64,000 bases of DNA from Halobacillus_A sp043497005 (GTDB lineage: Bacteria; Bacillota; Bacilli; Bacillales; Halobacillaceae), in assembly GCF_043497005.1 (NCBI RefSeq), contig NZ_JBIEKE010000002.1, forward strand, positions 372,001 to 436,000, given 5' to 3'. The position numbers and the translations under genes are program-made. A model generated the notes under the pieces. The model was given only the letters and a program-made list of their open reading frames with translations, ran no database searches and was not told the origin of the DNA. Below, piece by piece: positions 32,836 to 42,082 of the stretch (its first letter is position 1; each line of letters opens with the position of its first letter).

Positions 32836-34014
32836 ATGAAAACTTTTGAAAGAGTATTTTTAATAATTATGGATTCAGTAGGTATTGGGGAGGCTCCAGA
32901 CGCTGAAAAATTTGATGATAAGGGGGCCAATACCCTGGGGCACATTGCTGAACATATGGATGGTATAAATATGCCCCATATGGCTCAGCTGGGTCTTGGT
33001 AATATCCGCCAAATACAAGGCATTGAAAAAGCAGAGAGTCCTCGTGCTCACTATACGACGATGGTAGAAGCATCGAATGGGAAAGATACAATGACTGGTC
33101 ACTGGGAGATCATGGGATTGAATATTCAACAACCTTTCCGTACTTTCCCTGAAGGATTCCCTGATGAGCTGCTAGATAAAATTAAAGAGAAAACCGGTCG
33201 AGGTATTGTAGGTAATAAACCGGCTTCTGGTACTGAAATTCTAGTAGAGTTAGGTGAACATCATGTGAATACGGGTGACTTAATTATTTATACTTCTGCC
33301 GATTCTGTTCTTCAAATTGCGGCTCATGAAGAAGTGATTCCGCCCGAAGAGTTGTATGAAATTTGTGAATATGCTCGAGAACTAACACTAGATGAAAAGT
33401 ATATGGTAGGTCGTGTTATCGCCCGGCCTTTTGTAGGAAAACAGGGCGCTTTTGAACGCACTTCAAATCGTCATGACTATGCACTTAAACCTTTTGGTGA
33501 AACTGTGATGAATCATTTAGAAGATGCTGATTTAGATGTCATTGCATTAGGAAAGATCTCAGATATATACGATGGTGAGGGGGTTACTGAAGCCATACGC
33601 ACATCGGATAATATGGATGGTATGGATCAACTTGTGTCATCAATGGATAAATCATTTAAAGGCCTAAATTTCTTAAATCTTGTAGATTTTGATGCGAAGT
33701 TTGGTCACCGAAGAGATCCTCAAGGGTATGGCGAAGCGCTTGAAGCTTTTGACTGTCGCTTGCCGGAGGTGTTAGAAAAGTTAAAAGATGATGACTTGTT
33801 AATTATTACAGCTGATCACGGAAATGATCCAATTCACCATGGGACAGATCACACTCGGGAACTAGTTCCATTGATCGTTTATCATAATAGAATTAAGGAA
33901 GGTAAAGAGTTAGAACAGCGCCAAACTTTTGCCGATATAGGAGCAACAATTTCAGATAATTTTTCTGCTAAAATGCCTGCACACGGGAAGAGTTTTCTAA
34001 AAGATATTAACTAG
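32836..34014 (+). CDS. deoB: Phosphopentomutase
   Basis: A 392-residue manganese-dependent phosphopentomutase of the alkaline phosphatase superfamily, interconverting (deoxy)ribose-1-phosphate and -5-phosphate. It shows IIMDSVGIGEAPDA (metal Asp), the nucleophile Thr region NGKDTMTGHWE, and LIITADHGNDPIHHGTDHTRE (metal ligands) near the C-terminus. The start is ATG 32836 with AGGAGG upstream. It heads the deoB-punA-pdp operon for nucleoside salvage, spaced by 12 and 18 nt. Confidence 0.96.
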   Translation: MKTFERVFLIIMDSVGIGEAPDAEKFDDKGANTLGHIAEHMDGINMPHMAQLGLGNIRQIQGIEKAESPRAHYTTMVEASNGKDTMTGHWEIMGLNIQQPFRTFPEGFPDELLDKIKEKTGRGIVGNKPASGTEILVELGEHHVNTGDLIIYTSADSVLQIAAHEEVIPPEELYEICEYARELTLDEKYMVGRVIARPFVGKQGAFERTSNRHDYALKPFGETVMNHLEDADLDVIALGKISDIYDGEGVTEAIRTSDNMDGMDQLVSSMDKSFKGLNFLNLVDFDAKFGHRRDPQGYGEALEAFDCRLPEVLEKLKDDDLLIITADHGNDPIHHGTDHTRELVPLIVYHNRIKEGKELEQRQTFADIGATISDNFSAKMPAHGKSFLKDIN

Positions 34015-34026
34015 GGGGAGATAAAA

Positions 34027-34845
34027 ATGGCAATACAAAGTAAGGAAGCAGCAACATTTATTCAGAATAAAATTAATAACGAGCCAACAGTTGGATTAAT
34101 TTTGGGGTCAGGTTTAGGCGTTTTAGCTGAGGAAATAGAAAACCCTACGATAATACCATACCATGAGATTCCCCATTTTCCTGAATCCACCGTATCAGGG
34201 CATAAAGGGCAGCTGGTTGTTGGGCAATTGCAAGGCCGCCAAGTTCTGGCCATGCAAGGCCGCTTTCACTATTACGAAGGTTATGATATGAAACAAGTAA
34301 CATTCCCAGTGCGCGTAATGAAAGAAATGGGGATTGAAACATTGTTCGTAACTAACGCTGCGGGTGGAATTAATGAAGAATTCGACCCTGGAAATCTTAT
34401 GGTGATCACAGATCATATAAACAATATGGGGGATAACCCACTAATGGGAGCAAATGATGAGGATTTAGGCCCTCGCTTTCCGGATATGTCTGAAGCATAC
34501 GATCGAGCATTAATTCAACATGCTGAGAACAGTGCAGAGCGCCTTGGCCTGCAAATTCAAAAAGGCGTATACGTAGGGAATACAGGACCGGCTTACGAAA
34601 CGGGAGCGGAAGTACGGATGCTGCGTACACTTGGTGGAGATGCTGTTGGAATGTCAACGGTTCCCGAAGTAATCGTAGCCAATCATGCAGGTATACGCGT
34701 CCTTGGGATTTCATGTATCTCAAATATGGCGGCAGGGATACTGGACCAGCCCCTTACGCATGATGAAGTTATTGAGACAACTGCACGTGTAAGAGAAGAT
34801 TTTCTTGGGTTTGTAAAAGATTTACTTAAAACTTTGCCGGCATAA
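34027..34845 (+). CDS. punA: Purine nucleoside phosphorylase
   Basis: A 272-residue trimeric-type purine nucleoside phosphorylase (PNP-I, PupG in B. subtilis) that cleaves guanosine and inosine with phosphate. It shows LILGSGLGVLA, GHKGQLVVG, MQGRFHYYEGY (His of the phosphate site), TNAAGG and VGNTGPAYETGAEVRML (purine site), with GMSTVPEVIVANH. The start is ATG 34027 with GGGGGAG upstream. The product ribose-1-phosphate is the substrate of DeoB encoded just before. Confidence 0.96.
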   Translation: MAIQSKEAATFIQNKINNEPTVGLILGSGLGVLAEEIENPTIIPYHEIPHFPESTVSGHKGQLVVGQLQGRQVLAMQGRFHYYEGYDMKQVTFPVRVMKEMGIETLFVTNAAGGINEEFDPGNLMVITDHINNMGDNPLMGANDEDLGPRFPDMSEAYDRALIQHAENSAERLGLQIQKGVYVGNTGPAYETGAEVRMLRTLGGDAVGMSTVPEVIVANHAGIRVLGISCISNMAAGILDQPLTHDEVIETTARVREDFLGFVKDLLKTLPA

Positions 34846-34863
34846 ACTAAGGGGGCGTATAAG

Positions 34864-36165
34864 ATGAGAATGGTTGACATCATTATTAAGAAGAGAGATG
34901 GCGGAGAACTAACAAAAGAAGAGATCGATTTTTTTGTAGATGGCTATACAAAAGGTGAGATCCCTGATTATCAAGCTTCTGCGCTAACAATGGCCATATA
35001 TTTTAAAGGGATGACGCAAGAAGAAACAGCGGTCTTAACACAAGCGATGGTGGATTCTGGTGAAACGATTGACTTGTCAGCGATTCACGGACATATTGTA
35101 GACAAGCATTCTACTGGTGGCGTAGGAGATAAGGTTACCTTTATTGTTGGTCCTCTCGTTGCTTCAGCAGGCGTTCCTGTGGCCAAAATGTCTGGTCGAG
35201 GATTGGGGCACACAGGAGGAACATTGGACAAGCTTGAAGCGGTAAAGGGATTGCAGATTGAAATGACGAAAGATGAGTTCATTAAAAATGTGAACACTCA
35301 TAAATTAGCTGTCGCAGGTCAAACCGGTAATTTAGCACCCGCAGACAAGAAACTCTATGCTTTACGTGACGTCACAGGTACAGTGAACTCATTGCCGCTG
35401 ATTGCAGGTTCCATTATGAGTAAAAAACTTGCTTCAGGTGCAGACAGTATTGTTTTAGATGTTAAAACGGGAAGCGGAGCTTTTATGAAAACACTTAAGG
35501 ATTCAGAAGCGCTTGCCCGCGAGATGGTGAACATCGGAAATAACTTAGGACGCAACACTGTTGCAGTTATTAGTGATATGAATCAACCTTTAGGCTTTGA
35601 AGTAGGAAATGCGAATGAAATTAGAGAAGCTGCTGAAATTCTTCAAGGTAAAAAGGTTGAAGACTTAAGAGAGTTATCATTAGAAATAGCTTCTCATATG
35701 ACCGTTTTAGCAGAGGTTTTTGATACCTATGAACAAGCTTATTCAGCACTGGAGCAGAACTTAGAAAACGGCAAAGCGTTTAGTGCTTTCCGTAACTTCA
35801 TTGAAGCCCAGCATGGGGAAACATCCATGATTGATGATTTAAGTTTGCTTCCTAAAGCTGCCTATGAAATTGAAGTGAAAGCTGATCGCAGTGGATATGT
35901 AGCTGAAATAGATGCAGAATCCATTGGGGTTGCGGCTATGTATTTAGGAGCAGGGCGAGCAACAAAGGATGATATCATAAATCATGGGGTAGGAATTACG
36001 TTAAATAAAAAAATAGGCGACCCCGTGCGTGCTGGAGAGGCCTTAGTTGTTCTTCATAGCGATAACGAGCAAGCTGAGGATTCTATCCAAAAAGTGAAAG
36101 AGGCCTACCAGATTACAGATCTTAAAGTAGACACACCGACATTAATTCATAAAGTAATTAAATAA
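34864..36165 (+). CDS. pdp: Pyrimidine-nucleoside phosphorylase
   Basis: A 433-residue homodimeric nucleoside phosphorylase II that acts on uridine, thymidine and deoxyuridine. It shows KHSTGGVGDKVT (phosphate loop), SGRGLGHTGGTLDKLE (family signature), and LVDV-like SIVLDVKTGSGAFM (substrate loop). The C-terminal alpha/beta domain ends KVDTPTLIHKVIK. The start is ATG 34864 with GGGGGCG upstream; ATG 34870 is an alternative. It is the last gene of the operon; a strong terminator follows. Confidence 0.95.
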   Translation: MRMVDIIIKKRDGGELTKEEIDFFVDGYTKGEIPDYQASALTMAIYFKGMTQEETAVLTQAMVDSGETIDLSAIHGHIVDKHSTGGVGDKVTFIVGPLVASAGVPVAKMSGRGLGHTGGTLDKLEAVKGLQIEMTKDEFIKNVNTHKLAVAGQTGNLAPADKKLYALRDVTGTVNSLPLIAGSIMSKKLASGADSIVLDVKTGSGAFMKTLKDSEALAREMVNIGNNLGRNTVAVISDMNQPLGFEVGNANEIREAAEILQGKKVEDLRELSLEIASHMTVLAEVFDTYEQAYSALEQNLENGKAFSAFRNFIEAQHGETSMIDDLSLLPKAAYEIEVKADRSGYVAEIDAESIGVAAMYLGAGRATKDDIINHGVGITLNKKIGDPVRAGEALVVLHSDNEQAEDSIQKVKEAYQITDLKVDTPTLIHKVIK

Positions 36166-36173
36166 TGAAGAAG

Positions 36174-36204
36174 AAAGAACTCCACGAGGTGGGGTTCTTT
36201 TTTT
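36174..36204 (+). terminator. Intrinsic terminator of deoB-punA-pdp
   Basis: AAAGAACTCCAC (36174-36185) pairs with GTGGGGTTCTTT (36189-36200) with one G-T wobble and a 3-nt loop, followed by T residues. Confidence 0.9.
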
Positions 36205-36227
36205 CGTGGGAGTCTACCTTATTTTTG

Positions 36228-36256
36228 GTATAGAACCGATAGTTAAGGGGAAAATA
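36228..36256 (+). promoter_or_regulatory. Sigma-F/sigma-G-type promoter of dacF
   Basis: GTATA (36228-36232), a 14-nt spacer and GGGGAAAATA (36247-36256) match the forespore pattern GYWTA-N15-GGNNANAMTR except for one nt in spacing. dacF-spoIIA is known to be transcribed by sigma-F and sigma-G from upstream of dacF. Confidence 0.7.
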
Positions 36257-36286
36257 GGAGCACTTAAAGATGCAGGAGGTATCATT

Positions 36287-37459
36287 ATGCATAGGTTTAT
36301 AAGCCTACTATTAACCCTTAGTGTTATCTGTTCTATGTTTTACCCGACTTATGTGAATGCAGAAGATAATAACAAATCTATCGCACAGAGTGCCCCATCA
36401 GCTATATTGATGGAAAAGAACAGCGGGATGACCTTGTTTGAAAAAGAGGCAGATAAAGAATTGCCGCCAGCGAGTATGACCAAAATCATGACATTACTGC
36501 TGATTATGGAAGAGCTTGACAAAGGAACGCTTTCTTTAGACGAAACGATTCGCGTGAGTGAATACGCAGCTTCAATGGGCGGTTCTCAGATCTTTCTGGA
36601 GGAAGGCGAAGAAATGTCAGTCGATGATTTATTAAAAGGTGTAGCTGTTGCATCTGGGAATGACGCTAGTGTTGCCCTTGCGGAAAGAATTGCGGGAAGT
36701 GAAAAAGAATTTGTGAAAATGATGAACGATAAAGTAAAAGAATTAGGTTTGAAAAATACGCACTTTGAGAATCCAACAGGTCTGCCGGCGGATAATCATT
36801 ATAGTACAGCAAATGATATGGCGGTAATGGCTAGAGAATTACTTTTGCATGAAGACATTACCAATTATACAAGTATATACGACGATTACTTAAGAAAAGG
36901 CAAAGAAAATGAATTTTGGCTTGTTAATACGAATAAACTGATTAAATCATACCCGGGCATGGACGGGTTAAAAACGGGATTTACGAAAAAAGCAAAGTAT
37001 TGTTTGACTGCTACTGCGAAAAAAGATGACCTTCACATGATTGCAGTGGTAATGGGAGCTGAAAAACCAATAGAACGCAATGCTGCGATCACCAGCTTGT
37101 TAGACTATGGATTTGGTCAGTATGAAGGGGAACGGCTACATTCTAAAGATGATATTCTTCATCAAATAACCAACCCAAGAGGGACTCCTCATACGCTTCC
37201 ACTCAAACCTGAAAAAGATGTAGTGGTGTTAAAACGAAAAAATGAACCAAAAGGAAATTACACAACTTCTGTAACCATGAATGAGGCAGTGGAATTACCA
37301 ATTAAAAAAGGTGATCATCTTGGATGGCTGACAGTCAGCAATGGAAAGGAAGAGATATCCAAGGTGAGACTCGAAGCAGCCGAACCCATGAATAAAGCTA
37401 ACTTACTTGAGTTGTGGGAACGTTCATTTAGAAATTTAGCAGGATTTGAGAAGTTTTAG
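36287..37459 (+). CDS. dacF: D-alanyl-D-alanine carboxypeptidase DacF
   Basis: A 390-residue low-molecular-weight penicillin-binding protein, forespore-expressed, that trims pentapeptides and limits crosslinking of spore peptidoglycan. A signal peptide ends near VNA at residue 25. The active-site triads are SMTK (Ser63-Lys66), SGN, and KTG in DGLKTGFTKKA. The C-terminal PBP5-type domain is present. The start is ATG 36287 with AGGAGG upstream; an earlier in-frame ATG (36206) precedes the promoter. It is followed by spoIIAA-spoIIAB-sigF, the classic tetracistronic arrangement. Confidence 0.94.
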   Translation: MHRFISLLLTLSVICSMFYPTYVNAEDNNKSIAQSAPSAILMEKNSGMTLFEKEADKELPPASMTKIMTLLLIMEELDKGTLSLDETIRVSEYAASMGGSQIFLEEGEEMSVDDLLKGVAVASGNDASVALAERIAGSEKEFVKMMNDKVKELGLKNTHFENPTGLPADNHYSTANDMAVMARELLLHEDITNYTSIYDDYLRKGKENEFWLVNTNKLIKSYPGMDGLKTGFTKKAKYCLTATAKKDDLHMIAVVMGAEKPIERNAAITSLLDYGFGQYEGERLHSKDDILHQITNPRGTPHTLPLKPEKDVVVLKRKNEPKGNYTTSVTMNEAVELPIKKGDHLGWLTVSNGKEEISKVRLEAAEPMNKANLLELWERSFRNLAGFEKF

Positions 37460-37550
37460 CGATTCATCACTAGTTTTGTTTTGCAGCAGGAAATTGAGCT
37501 TTTCTTTACGAAAAGACTAAGTGACTCTAATTGATAAGGAGGAACTACAC

Positions 37551-37904
37551 TTGAGTCTTTCTGTAAATTTTATCGTTAAGGAATCCGTACTACTTGTTCG
37601 ACTTGAAGGTGAACTTGACCACCATGAAGCCACAAACTTAAGAGAAGAATGGCAAGCACAGCTTGCTCAGAACAATGTAGGACACGTCATTGTAAACTTA
37701 GAAAAGCTTACTTTTATGGATAGCTCTGGATTAGGAGTAATGCTTGGCCGCTATAAGGAAATACAGGCAGCGGGATGGGAAATGGTTATTTGTTCAGTCT
37801 CACCAGAGGTGCGTCGTTTGTTTGATCTTTCAGGTATGTTTAAAATTGTCAGACTTGCTGATAATGAAGATTTTGCTTTGCATATGCTGGGGGTGGCTTC
37901 ATGA
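37551..37904 (+). CDS. spoIIAA: Anti-sigma-F factor antagonist SpoIIAA
   Basis: A 117-residue STAS-domain protein. When unphosphorylated it binds SpoIIAB and frees sigma-F. The phosphorylation site is Ser58 in FMDSSGLGVMLGRY; LEGELDHHEA is the other signature. The start is TTG 37551 (MSLSVNF as in homologues), 7 nt after AAGGAGG. An in-frame ATG at 37521 lies upstream of that site and is rejected. It overlaps spoIIAB by 4 nt. Confidence 0.95.
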   Translation: MSLSVNFIVKESVLLVRLEGELDHHEATNLREEWQAQLAQNNVGHVIVNLEKLTFMDSSGLGVMLGRYKEIQAAGWEMVICSVSPEVRRLFDLSGMFKIVRLADNEDFALHMLGVAS

Positions 37905-38341
37905 AAAATCATATGAAGATCGAATTCTCAAGTATAAGTCAAAATGAGTCATTGGCACGTGTGGCTGTAGCCTCATTTATTAGCCCTTTAAACCCTACGG
38001 TTGATGAATTGACGGACATTAAAACAGTTGTGTCAGAAGCTGTAACGAATGCTATCATTCATGGCTATGAGGAAAACGAAGAGGAGAAAGTAATTCTAGA
38101 ATGTTCTATAGATCAGTCTCAAATTGAAATTATTATTGAAGACTTTGGAAAAGGAATAGAAGACATCGAGGTCGCTAGAGAACCATTATTCACCTCCAAG
38201 CCTGAGTGGGAACGGTCTGGTATGGGTTTTACAATTATGGAAAACTTCATGGATCAAGTAGACGTTCAATCTAAGGAAAATAAAGGAACGAAAATTACGT
38301 TATCAAAGCAGTTGACTTCAACGAAGGCCATTTGTAATTAG
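37901..38341 (+). CDS. spoIIAB: Anti-sigma-F factor and kinase SpoIIAB
   Basis: A 146-residue GHKL-fold serine kinase and anti-sigma factor. The N box VVSEAVTNAIIHGY, DFGKGIED and the ATP-lid region WERSGMGFTIMENFMD are clear. It sequesters sigma-F before septation and phosphorylates SpoIIAA. ATG 37901 overlaps the spoIIAA stop (ATGA), keeping the partners at balanced levels. sigF follows 10 nt later. Confidence 0.96.
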   Translation: MKNHMKIEFSSISQNESLARVAVASFISPLNPTVDELTDIKTVVSEAVTNAIIHGYEENEEEKVILECSIDQSQIEIIIEDFGKGIEDIEVAREPLFTSKPEWERSGMGFTIMENFMDQVDVQSKENKGTKITLSKQLTSTKAICN

Positions 38342-38351
38342 GGCCGGGACC

Positions 38352-39107
38352 ATGAATATCAAAACAGAAACTAAAGAGGAACGTTTATCAGACAAGGAAG
38401 TCCGTGAGTTAATTAAACGTAGTCAGGCGGGAGATCAGGAGGCTCGTCACTTCTTGGTAGAAAAAAACACACGTCTCGTTTGGTCAGTCGTTCAACGGTA
38501 TTTAAGGCGCGGGTATGACCCAGACGATTTATATCAAATAGGCTGTATTGGATTATTGAAGTCTGTCGATAAATTTGATTTAAGTTTTGATGTGAAATTT
38601 TCCACGTATGCAGTACCGATGATTATTGGAGAAATTCAGCGGTTTATACGCGACGATGGAAGCGTGAAAGTAAGCCGGAGCTTAAAAGAAACGTATCACA
38701 AAATCCGTGTAAAAAAAGAAGAACTGCTTAAAGAACACGGACGTTCTCCGACTATTAACGAATTGGCCGAATCCCTTGAGTTGACAACTGAAGAAGTTAT
38801 CCAAGCGGAAGATGCAGGTCGTTCACCGCAGTCAATTTATGAAACAGTTTATGAAAGTGAAGGAGATCCTATCACCCTTGTGGATCAAATTGCGGACGAA
38901 GACTCCCGGTGGTTCGAACATTTAACACTTCACGAAGTGATGAACACGTTAGATAAAAGAGAGCGCCTGATTATTTATTTAAGGTATTTTAAAGACCAGA
39001 CCCAGTCCGAGGTGGCAGAGCGGATCGGAATATCACAAGTACAAGTGTCCAGATTGGAAAAGAAAATATTAGAACAAATGAAAGAGTCAATGAGTGACTC
39101 TTCCTAA
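38352..39107 (+). CDS. sigF: RNA polymerase sigma-F factor
   Basis: A 251-residue sigma-70 family factor, first forespore-specific sigma. Region 2 (YDPDDLYQIGCIGLLKSVDK, then FSTYAVPMIIGEIQRFIRDD), region 3 (HGRSPTINELAESL) and region 4 (RERLIIYLRYFKDQTQSEVA) with HTH ISQVQVSRLEKK are all visible. It drives dacF-spoIIA autoregulation, early forespore genes and sigG. The start is ATG 38352; the ribosome site GGGCCGGG is modest, consistent with coupling to spoIIAB. A terminator follows directly. Confidence 0.96.
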   Translation: MNIKTETKEERLSDKEVRELIKRSQAGDQEARHFLVEKNTRLVWSVVQRYLRRGYDPDDLYQIGCIGLLKSVDKFDLSFDVKFSTYAVPMIIGEIQRFIRDDGSVKVSRSLKETYHKIRVKKEELLKEHGRSPTINELAESLELTTEEVIQAEDAGRSPQSIYETVYESEGDPITLVDQIADEDSRWFEHLTLHEVMNTLDKRERLIIYLRYFKDQTQSEVAERIGISQVQVSRLEKKILEQMKESMSDSS

Positions 39108-39109
39108 CG

Positions 39110-39138
39110 AAAACTACGCACCCAGCGTAGTTTTTTCT
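39110..39138 (+). terminator. Intrinsic terminator of dacF-spoIIA
   Basis: AAAACTACGC (39110-39119) pairs with GCGTAGTTTT (39125-39134) around ACCCA, continuing in T residues. Confidence 0.92.
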
Positions 39139-39140
39139 TT

Positions 39141-39170
39141 TGTATGAAATTGTAAATATATCACATACTA
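39141..39170 (+). promoter_or_regulatory. Sigma-G-type promoter of the spoVA operon
   Basis: TGTATG (39141-39146), a 17-nt spacer and CATACTA (39164-39170) match the sigma-G pattern (TGAATA-N17/18-CATACTA), with an exact -10. spoVA is sigma-G-dependent in B. subtilis. Confidence 0.75.
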
Positions 39171-39199
39171 ACGTTGAGTTCTAAAGAGGCGGCGATCGT

Positions 39200-39817
39200 A
39201 TGACTACACCTATTTATGTGCGTATGAAGCAATCCATTCGAATTCCTGTTAAGGAAGAAATTCGCCTTTATGATGTAGCAAAAGTAACAGGCACTTTGTT
39301 AAAGAAACAAACCATTGAAAACATGATTCTCCATAGAATTAAAGCGGAAGATAAGAACATTATTGTTATTGACAGCTATTCTATAGTTGATCAAATCGTT
39401 ACTCGCTTCCCGGAAAGAGAAGTGGAGATTCTTGGACCTAATCAATGTGTTGTTCACATCGAAAGAAAGAAGAAAAAACCTCCGCTTTTAGTTGTTTTGT
39501 TTATTTGGTTATTACTCTTCATAGGGGCGGCCATGGCCATAATGAATTTTCATTATGATGTTGCCATGGAGTCTGTACAGCAAAAACTCCATTACATGCT
39601 GACAGGAGAAGAAGAAAAGCACCCATTATGGATACAAGTACCTTATTCTGTAGGACTGGGGATAGGAATGATATTATTCTTTAACCATTGGTTTTCCAAA
39701 AAATTTAATGAAGAGCCTAACCCTATGGAAATTGAAGTATTTAAATACCAAGAGGATCTAGATCATTATGTAGCTATTCATGAAAATAAGGTGGAGCAAA
39801 AGGATGAGGATAGTTGA
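39200..39817 (+). CDS. spoVAA: Stage V sporulation protein AA
   Basis: A 205-residue membrane protein. The cytoplasmic or intermembrane N-terminal half (YVRMKQSIRIP, DVAKVTGT) resembles a SpoVAA domain, followed by two helices (about 97-117 and 147-165). It is part of the SpoVA channel that moves Ca-dipicolinate into the developing spore and out at germination. The start is ATG 39200. It overlaps spoVAB by 14 nt. Confidence 0.93.
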   Translation: MTTPIYVRMKQSIRIPVKEEIRLYDVAKVTGTLLKKQTIENMILHRIKAEDKNIIVIDSYSIVDQIVTRFPEREVEILGPNQCVVHIERKKKKPPLLVVLFIWLLLFIGAAMAIMNFHYDVAMESVQQKLHYMLTGEEEKHPLWIQVPYSVGLGIGMILFFNHWFSKKFNEEPNPMEIEVFKYQEDLDHYVAIHENKVEQKDEDS

Positions 39818-40214
39818 GTCATTGATAGGGCTTGCATCAGGAATAGCCGTAGGTGCTGGTTTTGTAGCTTTCATTACTGTACTTGGCATCGTTCCGAGAC
39901 TTATGCAGCTCAGCCATACAGAATCTAAAATCATCTATTATGAAATTGCTATAATACTGGGAGTTTTCTTTGGAATTTATCTCTCGTTTGGAGACCATTC
40001 CTTTACGTTTCCTGTTATTGGATTAATATTCTGGGGACTGCTCCACGGAGTGTTTGTTGGTATGCTTGCTGCTGCTCTAACTGAAGTATTAAATGTATTT
40101 CCTTTATTGTTTAAAAGAATTGGAATTGAAAATTATTTGTTTATATTGTTGATGGCTCTATCTCTAGGGAAAATTGCGGGGTCTCTGTTTCAATGGATCC
40201 TATTTGTAAGATGA
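39804..40214 (+). CDS. spoVAB: Stage V sporulation protein AB
   Basis: A 136-residue integral membrane protein with about four helices, close in length to SpoVAB of B. subtilis. It shows VESLIGLASGIAVGAGFVAF, then VLGIVPRLMQLSHT. The start is ATG 39804, 7 nt after AAGGTGGAG inside the end of spoVAA; an ATG at 39780 precedes that site. The next start (spoVAC, 40229) is 14 nt after the stop. Confidence 0.92.
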   Translation: MRIVESLIGLASGIAVGAGFVAFITVLGIVPRLMQLSHTESKIIYYEIAIILGVFFGIYLSFGDHSFTFPVIGLIFWGLLHGVFVGMLAAALTEVLNVFPLLFKRIGIENYLFILLMALSLGKIAGSLFQWILFVR

Positions 40215-40228
40215 AGGAGACGGTAATA

Positions 40229-40681
40229 ATGTCAGGTTTTAATTCAAAGGAATATAAAAAGACAAGTCAAGGTTATCAACCCAAGCCTCCATATTTTATA
40301 AACGCTCTTAAAGCTTTTATTGTAGGAGGGCTAATTTGCGTCCTAGGTGAACTGCTCTCTGAAATGTACATTCATTGGTTTGGGTTTAAAGAAAAAGATG
40401 CAGGAGATCCAACCGTAGCCACATTAATTCTTTTAGCGGCATTAGCTACGGGATTTGGTGTGTATGACCGGTTAGGGCAATTCGCAGGAGCAGGGTCTGC
40501 TGTTCCTGTAACAGGGTTTGCGAATTCGATTACTTCCGCTGCCCTTGAACACAAAAGTGAAGGACTTGTTCTTGGAGTAGCAACTAACTTGTTTAAATTG
40601 GCTGGGTCAGTAATTGTGTTTGGCGTTGTGGCAGCTTATGTTCTTGGTGTCATCAGGTTTACCTGGCAGGCATTATTTTAA
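40229..40681 (+). CDS. spoVAC: Stage V sporulation protein AC
   Basis: A 150-residue membrane protein, exactly the usual SpoVAC length, with four to five helices. The conserved core is AFIVGGLICVLGELL and the GxGxxVPVTGFANS-like stretch QFAGAGSAVPVTGFANSITS, shared with SpoVAEb. SpoVAC is thought to be the mechanosensitive pore for Ca-DPA. The start is ATG 40229 with AAGGAGACGG upstream. Confidence 0.95.
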   Translation: MSGFNSKEYKKTSQGYQPKPPYFINALKAFIVGGLICVLGELLSEMYIHWFGFKEKDAGDPTVATLILLAALATGFGVYDRLGQFAGAGSAVPVTGFANSITSAALEHKSEGLVLGVATNLFKLAGSVIVFGVVAAYVLGVIRFTWQALF

Positions 40682-40693
40682 GGGGGGAGCATT

Positions 40694-41710
40694 ATGACTA
40701 AAATTGGAAAACAGACGTGGGGCTATACAAAACCTGTATATATTCAATCAACAGGTACTGCTGTAGGACCACTTGAAGGACAGGGACCATTAAAAGATAC
40801 ATTTGATAAAGTTTACAACGAACTCCATTGTAATGAAGATAATTGGGAGCTGGCGGAAAGAAGATTAATGCTGGAGGCCGTCAACCAATCCTTACAAAAA
40901 GCTGGAGTGGATCAAAGGAATATAGACTTGTTCTTAGCAGGAGATTTACTAAATCAGAATGTTACAGGAAACTATGTTGCTCGTCATTTAGGCATTCCTC
41001 TTATTGGCATGTTTGGGGCGTGCTCCACTTCAATGGAAACACTCGCTACAGGAGCTGCTTTAATTTCCGGTGGATATGCAAAACAAGCTATTGCTGCTGT
41101 AAGTTCACATAATGCGACAGCAGAACGTCAGTTCAGGTATCCAACCGAGTATGGCGGGCAGAAACCGAATACAGCAACTTATACTGTCACAGGAAGCGGA
41201 GCTGCCTTACTATCTTCTAAACCCTCTGCTGTAAAAATAGAAGCGGCAACGATAGGTAAAGTGATGGATTACGGAATTACGGATCCATTTGATATGGGTT
41301 CAGCAATGGCACCGGCCGCCTGGGATACGATAAAAACCCATTTAGAAGATATGGGGAGAGTTCCCGGTGATTACGATGTCATTGCCACTGGCGACCTTTC
41401 AGCTGTAGGATCACCTATTGTAAGGGATATGCTAAAGGACGACGGTTATAATATTGCGGAAGTACACAAAGATTGCGGATTGCTGATTTATCATAGTGAG
41501 CAGCCAGTATTCAGCGGTGGCAGCGGATGTGCCTGTTCGGCCGTAGTTACTTATGGCAAACTTTTAAATGGATTAAAAGATGGTACTTACAAACGTATCC
41601 TCGTGGTAGCGACTGGAGCCCTTATGAGTCCAATGATGCTGCAGCAAAAAGAATCTATTCCTGGTATCGCTCACGCAGTCGTATTGGCGAAAGAGGAGGG
41701 ATATGAATGA
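40694..41710 (+). CDS. spoVAD: Stage V sporulation protein AD
   Basis: A 338-residue soluble thiolase-fold protein that binds dipicolinate on the outer face of the spore inner membrane. It shows GACSTSMETLA (degenerate thiolase active-site region), HNATAERQFRYPTEYGGQKP and a C-terminal GSGCACSAVV. The start is ATG 40694 with AGGGGGGAG upstream. It overlaps spoVAEB by 4 nt. Confidence 0.96.
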   Translation: MTKIGKQTWGYTKPVYIQSTGTAVGPLEGQGPLKDTFDKVYNELHCNEDNWELAERRLMLEAVNQSLQKAGVDQRNIDLFLAGDLLNQNVTGNYVARHLGIPLIGMFGACSTSMETLATGAALISGGYAKQAIAAVSSHNATAERQFRYPTEYGGQKPNTATYTVTGSGAALLSSKPSAVKIEAATIGKVMDYGITDPFDMGSAMAPAAWDTIKTHLEDMGRVPGDYDVIATGDLSAVGSPIVRDMLKDDGYNIAEVHKDCGLLIYHSEQPVFSGGSGCACSAVVTYGKLLNGLKDGTYKRILVVATGALMSPMMLQQKESIPGIAHAVVLAKEEGYE

Positions 41711-42057
41711 CTTTTTTATGGGCCTTTTTAGTGGGTGGATCGATATGTGTCATTGGTCAACTTCTTCTTGATATCGCAAAACTGACACCAGCTCATGTCA
41801 TGTCTTCTTTTGTAGTGGCAGGCGCCGTTCTTGATGCGTTTGATCTGTATGATAATTTAATTGAGTTTGCCGGTGCGGGAGCCACTGTACCGATTACAAG
41901 CTTTGGACACTCGCTTTTACATGGAGCGATGGAACAAGCTGATGAACATGGATTTATCGGAATAGCAATTGGAATTTTCGAGTTGACGTCAGCTGGTATT
42001 GCATCTGCTATATTATTTGGATTTATTGTAGCTGTTATTTTTAAACCTAAGGGGTAA
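41707..42057 (+). CDS. spoVAEB: Stage V sporulation protein AEb
   Basis: A 116-residue membrane protein, the exact SpoVAEb length, homologous to SpoVAC: FLVGGSICVIGQLLLDI and FAGAGATVPITSFGHSLLHG. It is part of the Ca-DPA channel. ATG 41707 overlaps the spoVAD stop (ATGA). In B. subtilis spoVAEA follows; here the next gene, 25 nt downstream, is spoVAF. Confidence 0.95.
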   Translation: MTFLWAFLVGGSICVIGQLLLDIAKLTPAHVMSSFVVAGAVLDAFDLYDNLIEFAGAGATVPITSFGHSLLHGAMEQADEHGFIGIAIGIFELTSAGIASAILFGFIVAVIFKPKG

Positions 42058-42082
42058 CTGGATAGAAAGGAGATCTCTTCAT

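Noticed and set aside
32867..34883. Many antisense frames of 60-105 codons in deoB and punA
   Set aside because: Each is opposite a well-conserved enzyme gene and none has a ribosome site or family resemblance.
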